This document shows positions 1-5,465 of a DNA stretch of 8,420 nt, in pieces. Origin of the DNA: Leptospiraceae bacterium UBA2033 (GTDB taxonomy: Bacteria; Spirochaetota; Leptospiria; Leptospirales; Leptospiraceae); assembly GCA_002333425.1 (NCBI GenBank), contig DDBL01000012.1, forward strand, positions 8,091-16,510, given 5' to 3'. Each line of letters begins with the position of its first letter. Positions within the stretch are counted from its first letter, which is position 1. A program made the translations under genes and the position numbers. The notes under the pieces are model-generated. The model had not been told where the DNA came from. It made no database searches and was given only the letters and a program-made list of their open reading frames with translations.

Positions 1-1368
1 AACTATAATTTTAATCTACAAAAAAATTTCCAATACATCAATCAAACATCGGAGCTTAGTTTTTTATTTGCGGTTAATGATCTATTGCCTCCATCAAATT
101 CAAAAGACCCAGACTTTGACGAAATTTGTTTTGCTTATTTTTTAGGAATATGTCCTATGTTTAGTTTGGATTTAACCCGTGAACTAGAAAGTAGGCATAC
201 TCGCTATTTGGCGCAATATTCATACAGTGAGAATTTACCCAAAGGAATTGTTCCCTATTTTCTTTCACGAGAATTTGTAAATAGTCTTCCAGATAACGTT
301 CCAACAACGGCACATGATTATTTAATTAAAAATCTGAATAATTATGACACTGAGATTTTTTTTAAAGAACCTGATCTAAGACAGTTTAGGCTTGATTTTT
401 CTCTATCTGATTTTAGATCTCTAAAACTTTCAGAATTTTTCATGAATGTAAATCCAAATATGGAATATAGGGAATTATTTGATAACATACTTGCGAATCC
501 AAATGGATTTAGACTTGCTCCTTCTTATATCGAAATGGAACTCTACCATGGTTGCGAATCGGCTTGTACTTTTTGCCCTAGACAGTTTATCTCAAATGAA
601 AATGACACTGAAAAACTCAGCTTATCTTTCATCACAAAATTTCTAAATGATCTAAATCAAACATTTCCTTATCCAATCACTATTTGTTTAGGTGGAATGG
701 GTGAACCTTTTTTACATCCAGAATTTAATGAAATTATTGTGGCTATATTAGATTATCCGCACTTAAAAGAATTAATCGTAGAGACTGCACTTTATGTTGA
801 CATTAATAAATTTCTAGAAACAATTTTATCTATTGGACAAAATAAAACCAAACTTAGTCTAATTGTAAATCTAACAACTTTAAATGAATCAAAATACAAA
901 GAAATTTACCAAAACAAAACAAATGTAAAATCTGTTCTGGATAAAATTTCTACTATCGCAGATACATTAGGAAAGTCTAACATTCATTTACAAATAATCA
1001 AAATCAAAGAAATAGAAGAAGAGATTGAAAGTTATTTTACTTACTTCGAAAAACTAGGAATTAACGTGATACTACAAAAATACAACTCCTATGCTGGACT
1101 CATGCCAGAAAAAAGAGTAAGTGATCTCACTCCTATCAAACGAGATTTTTGTTGGCATCTGAATAGAGATTTATACATCACCTCTGATGGCAGCGTAACA
1201 ATCTGCAAACAAGAATTACAAAATAAAATAGGAAACTTACATTCGGATTCAATTTTTAGCATATGGGAAAATGGTATGAAGACATTTTCAAATTCTCTTC
1301 ATGGAAATCATGATAAGATAAACGCACCTTGTTTAACCTGTGATGAGTGGTATACATTCAATGTATAA
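1..1368 (+). CDS. Spiro-SPASM-type radical SAM protein, 5' end outside window
   Basis: The frame is open from base 1, so the gene is truncated at its 5' end; 455 residues are visible (numbered from base 1), and the TTG at 85 is internal. The radical SAM cluster motif CxxxCxxC is C185, C189, C192 (codons at 553, 565, 574), followed by the SAM-binding Gly-rich stretch GGMGEP near residue 231. The C-terminal SPASM region has C384-x12-G-x4-C402, a GNL motif with IW downstream, and a final C444-x2-C447, enough for one auxiliary Fe-S cluster. The roughly 170 residues before the radical SAM core resemble the end of a nucleotidyltransferase-like fold (GIVPYFLSREF; EPDLRQFRLDF), as I recall for spirochaetal spiro-SPASM proteins. 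SPASM enzymes commonly modify peptides or proteins; the substrate here is unknown. The last codons overlap the next gene, suggesting coupled expression. Radical SAM/SPASM assignment is firm; subfamily is likely. Confidence 0.88.
   Translation, partial: NYNFNLQKNFQYINQTSELSFLFAVNDLLPPSNSKDPDFDEICFAYFLGICPMFSLDLTRELESRHTRYLAQYSYSENLPKGIVPYFLSREFVNSLPDNVPTTAHDYLIKNLNNYDTEIFFKEPDLRQFRLDFSLSDFRSLKLSEFFMNVNPNMEYRELFDNILANPNGFRLAPSYIEMELYHGCESACTFCPRQFISNENDTEKLSLSFITKFLNDLNQTFPYPITICLGGMGEPFLHPEFNEIIVAILDYPHLKELIVETALYVDINKFLETILSIGQNKTKLSLIVNLTTLNESKYKEIYQNKTNVKSVLDKISTIADTLGKSNIHLQIIKIKEIEEEIESYFTYFEKLGINVILQKYNSYAGLMPEKRVSDLTPIKRDFCWHLNRDLYITSDGSVTICKQELQNKIGNLHSDSIFSIWENGMKTFSNSLHGNHDKINAPCLTCDEWYTFNV
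1345..1350 (+). promoter_or_regulatory. Probable ribosome binding site of the SpsF-SpsG fusion gene
   Basis: GAGTGG lies 10 nt before the ATG at 1361, inside the 3' end of the upstream gene. It supports ATG 1361 over the GTG at 1340 or ATG at 1343, which lack a better upstream site. Starting at 1361 gives MYNFFAFIQAR, the usual N-terminus length for SpsF proteins, in which QAR occurs within about ten residues of the start. Confidence 0.45.
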
Positions 1369-2926
1369 TTTTTTTGCATTCATCCAAGCGAGGACTACAT
1401 CCTCCCGTCTTCCTGGAAAAGTTTTAAAATCAATTGGGGACAAACCTATTCTTTCTCATATCATAGATCGCCTTTGCAAAGTGATAGAGCGCAAACAAAT
1501 AGTTTTACTAATTCCTAAAGGTGATGTGAAATTAATTGAATACGCCAAAAACAATTCTCTAGAATTTTTTGAAGGATCAGAAATAGATGTAAGAGAAAGA
1601 TTTATCCAAGCTTCTGAAAAATACAATGCCGAATATGTAATGCGGTTAACAGCCGATAACCCCTTTGTTGATCTTGAATACTTAGAGCTTTTAATGGAAG
1701 TTTTTGACAATCCAGAAATAGAAATTGCCTCCTTTTCAGGTCTTCCACTTGGTATGGGAATTGAAATTTTCAAAATGTCATCAATAAAAAAAGAACCACA
1801 CAACGGACTAGAAGAAAAACACAAAGAACATGTAAGCCTTCACCTAAAAGAAACAGGAGATTTTCGTTTTCAAAAATTCACACCACTCCTAACCAAAGAA
1901 GATAAATTAATCTGCGAAAAAATACGTCTTACAATTGATGAAGAGCTAGATTATAAACTCTGCCAAGAAGTTTACACTTTATTATACCCTAAAAATCCTT
2001 TTTTTGGAAGTAAGGAAATTATTGATTTATATAAAAAAAAACCAGAACTTTTTTTAATCAATCAAAGCATTAACCAAGTCAGTTTTAAAATCGACTCCAC
2101 TACAAAAAAAAGAAAACGAATTTTTATATTGTACGCCGAACCAGAAAAATATGGAAGTGGACATTACGAAAGATGTAAATCTGTATCCGTTAATCTTGAG
2201 AGCATCGGATATGAAGTGATATGTAATTCAAAATTGCCTGACGAAAAAAACTTTGATCTTTTTATAATAGACCATAGAGATATGGAAATCCCAAACGAAC
2301 TAAAAGATAAAAAAATTCTTTTAATTGATCATTTTGGACAAGATAGGTATAGTTATTTTCCTCATGATTTATTGCCTCATATGTTCAATGAGTTTGAAGA
2401 TGTTATTCAAAATTCACTATTTACATTCGGAATTGAATCCTATAAGGAAAACAAAGAAAAGAAAAGAGTTCTAATCTATGCAGGAAACTTAAACTTTAGA
2501 TCTTCCTTTCTTTTGGATAGATTTGCATTTACTCATTTTTCAGATTCTGGATATGAAATTATTCGAGTTGGTGGTGTCCCAAGAAAGAAAGCAAATTTTG
2601 GAATTAAAACTTGGTCAAAAACGAACAAACGAGATTTTTTGAAACTCCTTTCTGAATCGGAATTTTTTATATCTTATTACGGACAAAGTGTTATGGATGC
2701 AAGTTTTCTAAATAAAAAAATTCTACTCTATTCAATTTCAGACTATCATGAAAAATTAGCACTCCATTTTTCTAAAAATTCAGAAGCAGTCTATGTTGGG
2801 AATGTAATTACAAAAAATATGAACCTAACTGCATCGTATCAAAAATTTCTTCGAAAAGTAAACCTAAATCTAAAAAATGAAGGATTCAATATTCTGAAAC
2901 AAAAGATTCAAAGTTTACTAGGATAA
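1361..2926 (+). CDS. SpsF-type cytidylyltransferase fused to SpsG/PseG-like domain
   Basis: The protein has 521 residues with start ATG 1361, overlapping the upstream stop by 8 nt. Residues 1-235 are an SpsF/CMP-sugar synthetase-like domain: QARTTSSRLPGKVL (9-22) is the nucleotide-binding signature, with MRLTADNPFVD (94-104), GMGIEIF (131-137), EHVSLHL (156-162) and IRLTIDEELD (188-197) also typical. Residues 253-521 resemble SpsG/PseG: GSGHYERC (265-272) carries the His matching the catalytic His of PseG, followed by FDLFIIDH (298-305) and a late acceptor/UDP-site-like segment (429-458). PseG removes UDP from a 2,4-diacetamido sugar in pseudaminic acid synthesis, and SpsF-like enzymes activate sugars with CTP. 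A combined role in making an activated surface sugar is inferred. SpsF and SpsG are separate neighbours in the Bacillus sps operon; here they are one chain joined by a Lys-rich linker. The exact substrate is unknown. Confidence 0.85.
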   Translation: MYNFFAFIQARTTSSRLPGKVLKSIGDKPILSHIIDRLCKVIERKQIVLLIPKGDVKLIEYAKNNSLEFFEGSEIDVRERFIQASEKYNAEYVMRLTADNPFVDLEYLELLMEVFDNPEIEIASFSGLPLGMGIEIFKMSSIKKEPHNGLEEKHKEHVSLHLKETGDFRFQKFTPLLTKEDKLICEKIRLTIDEELDYKLCQEVYTLLYPKNPFFGSKEIIDLYKKKPELFLINQSINQVSFKIDSTTKKRKRIFILYAEPEKYGSGHYERCKSVSVNLESIGYEVICNSKLPDEKNFDLFIIDHRDMEIPNELKDKKILLIDHFGQDRYSYFPHDLLPHMFNEFEDVIQNSLFTFGIESYKENKEKKRVLIYAGNLNFRSSFLLDRFAFTHFSDSGYEIIRVGGVPRKKANFGIKTWSKTNKRDFLKLLSESEFFISYYGQSVMDASFLNKKILLYSISDYHEKLALHFSKNSEAVYVGNVITKNMNLTASYQKFLRKVNLNLKNEGFNILKQKIQSLLG

Positions 2927-2947
2927 TATTCTACGGATAATCATAAT

Positions 2948-4006
2948 ATGCCTTTAAAACAATTTAGCCTTTTTTTGGTCTTCACACTTTTATTCTATTC
3001 TAGTCTTTTGTCTGATCCTTATGACGATTTTGAAAATACGGAAGTAGATACAAGTTCCATTACTGATCCAGATAGAGAAAAGTTAATTTCAGATGCAAAA
3101 GTCAAATTAGAAATTTCTAAACTAACCCAAACAGCTCTCACTCATATCCGCGCAAAAGAATGGAAAAGCGCGGAGGCAATTACCAAACAAATTTTAGATT
3201 TATCAGAGGTATCTGTAGATTATTTTTATCTAAAAGGAAATTTGCATTATTGTTATGGAGAATTTCAAACGTCAATTGGACATTTAAACACCGCTCTCAA
3301 ATTTAATGTTAGTCATGATCCAAGTTACTTTTTAATGGGAATGATTTATGCCAAAAGAAATGAATGGGAAAAATCAATTTCGTATTTTGAACAAGCGACT
3401 CAATACGGATCATATAACCCTTATTACAGAATGAATTTAGCAGTAGCGTATTATCAAGTGGATAATTTTGATAAATCAGCGATTGAAGCCAAAAGAACTT
3501 TGGAGTTAAAGGAAAATTATACCTTCGCAAAAATTCTATTAATCAAATCTCTAATTAGAACCAATAAAAAAGAAGCTTGGTTTTATGTCCAAAGTTTGAT
3601 GGAAAAAAAAACAGATTCAGTAAATGTATATCCTCTCTACATCCAATTATTATTTGAATTTAAAAATAATTATACAGAAATTATCAAAGAACTTGGTAAA
3701 AAAGGAAATTTAAGTATCACAGAAAAACGATATTTAGCTTATTCCTACTTTCGTGAAAACGATTTTATAAAATCATCTAACTTTTTTAAACAAATTATAA
3801 ACGCAGAGAAAGATTCAGAAGAAGATCAAAATACATATTTAAAAATTCTAGTTTTACAAAACAAGGATTTAGAAGCAGAACGTTATGCGACAAGTCTAAT
3901 CAAATACAATCCATCTAAGAAGAAATACTATAACGATCTACTTCAAAATTTAGTAGATAAAAGAGATATGGCAAAAGGTCTCTACCAGCCAATTATAGTC
4001 AGGTAG
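2948..4006 (+). CDS. Secreted/periplasmic TPR-repeat protein
   Basis: The protein has 352 residues and begins 21 nt after the fusion gene, probably in the same transcript. A weak Shine-Dalgarno-like ACGGAT precedes ATG 2948. The N-terminus MPLKQFSLFLVFTLLFYSSLLSD reads as a signal peptide (short basic start, hydrophobic 6-21) with no lipobox Cys, so export to the periplasm is inferred. Residues about 60-192 form several tetratricopeptide-type helical pairs: YFYLKGNLHYCYGEFQTSI (92-110), SYFLMGMIYAKRNEWEKSI (126-144) and YYRMNLAVAYYQVDNFDKSA (159-178). Another TPR-like pair is at 260-283 (RYLAYSYFRENDFIKSSNFF). TPR domains are protein-binding scaffolds, so no catalytic role is expected. Whether it works with the upstream sugar/SPASM genes is unknown. 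The gene is intact, with no frameshift; a 9-A run at 3603-3611 lies within it. Confidence 0.82.
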   Translation: MPLKQFSLFLVFTLLFYSSLLSDPYDDFENTEVDTSSITDPDREKLISDAKVKLEISKLTQTALTHIRAKEWKSAEAITKQILDLSEVSVDYFYLKGNLHYCYGEFQTSIGHLNTALKFNVSHDPSYFLMGMIYAKRNEWEKSISYFEQATQYGSYNPYYRMNLAVAYYQVDNFDKSAIEAKRTLELKENYTFAKILLIKSLIRTNKKEAWFYVQSLMEKKTDSVNVYPLYIQLLFEFKNNYTEIIKELGKKGNLSITEKRYLAYSYFRENDFIKSSNFFKQIINAEKDSEEDQNTYLKILVLQNKDLEAERYATSLIKYNPSKKKYYNDLLQNLVDKRDMAKGLYQPIIVR

Positions 4007-4018
4007 TTAGAATACCAT

Positions 4019-4372
4019 TTATTCTGTCGCTCCGTAACTTTTTAACAATTCTATAATTTTAGTATGTTTTTTTTCTATCGCGTACATAAGAGCAGTTTTA
4101 CCTTCATAGTCTTTAATCGAAAAATCTGCTCCTGCTCCATTCAAAATTAAAAGCATAACTAAATCAGAATTCCCAAAAATCGCTGCATGCATAAGAGGAG
4201 TTTTCCCTGAGGAATCTCTTACGTTGACATAAGCACCTTGCCTTAACGCTTTTTTGGCATGTTCGAAGTGCCCCTTCTCCGCACTAAAAAGTAAATAGTC
4301 ATCGGTGCGACTGACAGAATGAATCGAAAGAATCAAAAATAAAAAACTGAATATAAACTTAAAAATGGTCAT
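4019..4372 (-). CDS. Small secreted ankyrin-repeat protein
   Basis: The 117-residue protein starts at ATG 4372, preceded by AGGGTAAG as a plausible ribosome binding site. MTIFKFIFSFLFLILSIHSVS is a signal-peptide-like hydrophobic N-terminus. Three ankyrin units follow: about 24-52 (LLFSAEKGHFEHAKKALRQG), 53-87 with TPLMHAAIFGNSDLVMLLI, and 88-117 with TALMYAIEKKHTKIIELLKS. The second repeat ends in NGAGADFSIKD, one residue longer than the usual NGAxxxxxD hairpin. Ankyrin repeats bind proteins; no enzyme domain is present. It is the last gene of the leftward set, 44 nt beyond the first MORN gene, and ends 12 nt from the convergent TPR gene. The partner is unknown. Confidence 0.8.
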   Translation of the reverse strand: MTIFKFIFSFLFLILSIHSVSRTDDYLLFSAEKGHFEHAKKALRQGAYVNVRDSSGKTPLMHAAIFGNSDLVMLLILNGAGADFSIKDYEGKTALMYAIEKKHTKIIELLKSYGATE

Positions 4373-4416
4373 ATATAACTTACCCTGTTGTTTATCTATG
4401 TCAATCTCCCCATTTT

Positions 4417-4935
4417 TTATTTTGGAACCTGAACACCTTTATCGAACTTAACTGATTTGGCAGAACTAAGAGTATATAATATACCAGAGCCATGGGGCTG
4501 GTCATTTTTCCATTTGCCGATATAAATTTTGCGATCTGTTCTGTAGAATAATGACCCGTAGCCGCTACGTTTGTCTTTTTTAAATTCGCCTGTATATTTA
4601 TCGCCATTCGCATAAGTAATCGTTCCAGTTCCATGGTAGTATCCTTGCACAAAAGATCCTATGTATTTCTCACCCGAAGATTGTTTGTAGGTTCCCTTTC
4701 CATTGGGTGCATCATTCTTCCAATCACCCGTGTAAGTATTTCCATTGGGTTCTGTTTGTTTGCCTCTGCCCGATTTTACTCCACCACGAAAAGAACCTTC
4801 ATAACGAATCCCATCATCGTCAGTAGAAATTCCAGTTCCATTAACACAATCTCCATCAATACATCGCCAATTATTTTGTGCAAATGCAGGAATTGAAAAA
4901 AGAAAACTTAAAATTAGAAAAGTTTTTAGTATCAT
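4417..4935 (-). CDS. Secreted MORN-repeat protein A
   Basis: The 172-residue protein starts at ATG 4935, with GAGTGAG just upstream as ribosome binding site. MILKTFLILSFLFSIPAFAQ is a clear signal peptide with an AFA cleavage site after residue 19. The mature protein opens with RCIDGDCVNGTG (24-35), a CxxGDCxNGxG header shared with the neighbouring MORN protein. About five MORN units of some 23 residues follow (45-67, 68-90, 91-113, 114-137, 138-160), with Y-x-G-x-(W/F) and G-x-G spacing, as in YTGDWKNDAPNGKGTY. MORN repeats form elongated beta-hairpin rods and may bind proteins or lipids; in this exported form the function is not established. The pair is probably an ancient tandem duplication: both share the header and the phrase YTGDWKN. 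Confidence 0.84.
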   Translation of the reverse strand: MILKTFLILSFLFSIPAFAQNNWRCIDGDCVNGTGISTDDDGIRYEGSFRGGVKSGRGKQTEPNGNTYTGDWKNDAPNGKGTYKQSSGEKYIGSFVQGYYHGTGTITYANGDKYTGEFKKDKRSGYGSLFYRTDRKIYIGKWKNDQPHGSGILYTLSSAKSVKFDKGVQVPK

Positions 4936-5007
4936 AGACTCACTCTTATTTTTTTCGTAGGTATAGTTATTTAAAATATCGGAAAGTTCTAAGGTTTGAA
5001 AGATGTA

Positions 5008-5448
5008 TTAAGGTAAAAGTTTTGAAATAAATTTCCCTTCTTTCCAAATGCCAGAAAAAATTACATTACCAGATTTATCGTAAAGAACTCCGAGTCCGTC
5101 TGCCTGACTTCCACTCCAATCCCCTTGGTATAGGTTTCCATTCGAAAAACGCATCATTCCTTTTCCGGTGGCAAACCCATCTTTCCATTCTCCAATATAA
5201 ACGTTACCATTGACATATTCTAGAACTCCTTTTCCCTCCGCAAAACCATTCTTCCAATCTCCCGTATACATATCTCCTTTCGGATAAGAGGCAATACCCT
5301 TACCATTTCTACAATCTCCACTCAGGCATTTATGTTTTGCCGCAATTGGGAAATTTAGAAAAAGAATACCACAGATAAACACGGATAAACACGGATGAAT
5401 CGACCAGTACCGTTTATTTTTATCAGAACACACGATAACACTTTTCAA
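5008..5448 (-). CDS. Secreted MORN-repeat protein B with repeat-derived N-terminus
   Basis: MORN units begin at residue 61 (YTGDWKNGFAEGKGVLEY), with further units at 84 and 107 and a partial last unit near 131-140. The mature start KHKCLSGDCRNGKG carries the same CxxGDCxNGxG header as the adjacent MORN gene. There is no ATG: the frame starts at TTG 5448 (146 residues) or at GTG 5382 (124 residues), and no strong ribosome binding site is visible for either. With TTG, a 37-residue leader has a basic start and the hydrophobic run VFICGILFLNFPIAA. Codons for residues 17-26 (IHPCLSVFIC) lie in the 10-bp tandem repeat at 5371-5400, so the native 5' end may have been replaced. The frame is intact and lies 17 nt after the GMC stop, suggesting cotranscription. 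The start is uncertain; the MORN body is certain. Confidence 0.75.
   Translation of the reverse strand: MKSVIVCSDKNKRYWSIHPCLSVFICGILFLNFPIAAKHKCLSGDCRNGKGIASYPKGDMYTGDWKNGFAEGKGVLEYVNGNVYIGEWKDGFATGKGMMRFSNGNLYQGDWSGSQADGLGVLYDKSGNVIFSGIWKEGKFISKLLP
5369..5400. repeat. Tandem 10-bp repeat, dispersed 'CACGGATAAA' type
   Basis: Three consecutive 10-mers are seen: acagataaac (5371-5380), acggataaac (5381-5390) and acggatgaat (5391-5400), preceded by CC. A degenerate fragment, cacgataaca, follows at 5431-5440. The unit is not a multiple of three, so translation gives no peptide repeat. The same kind of string is, from memory, scattered in several unrelated bacterial genomes, usually near gene ends; this is recalled, not searched. 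It sits between the GMC stop and the hydrophobic part of the MORN B leader. Confidence 0.7.
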
Positions 5449-5465
5449 TTCCGTAAGAAGAAATT

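Noticed and set aside
85..87. TTG as start of the radical SAM gene
   Set aside because: The same frame is open back to base 1 and the upstream residues fit the domain, so the start lies outside the window.
1340..1345. GTG 1340 or ATG 1343 as start of the SpsF-SpsG fusion
   Set aside because: They add residues not expected before the SpsF motif; ATG 1361 has GAGTGG at suitable distance.
1456..1824. 122-residue minus-strand frame
   Set aside because: It is antisense to the conserved SpsF motifs and has no domain of its own.
3309..3530. 73-residue minus-strand frame
   Set aside because: It is antisense to the TPR repeats and has no recognisable features.
3982..4006. Hairpin CTACC/GGTAG at the end of the TPR gene
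   Set aside because: A five-bp stem with a 15-nt loop within coding sequence; likely chance.
4009..4025. Rho-independent terminator
   Set aside because: The stem is 6 bp, AT-rich, and not followed by a T run; too weak to call.
4401..4652. 83-residue minus-strand frame overlapping MORN A
   Set aside because: It lies in another frame of a clear MORN gene, with no recognisable domain.
4633..4896. 87-residue plus-strand frame opposite MORN A
   Set aside because: It mirrors the MORN coding repeats; no independent evidence.
5371..5400. CRISPR-like array
   Set aside because: The three units are only 10 bp, directly adjacent and without spacers.
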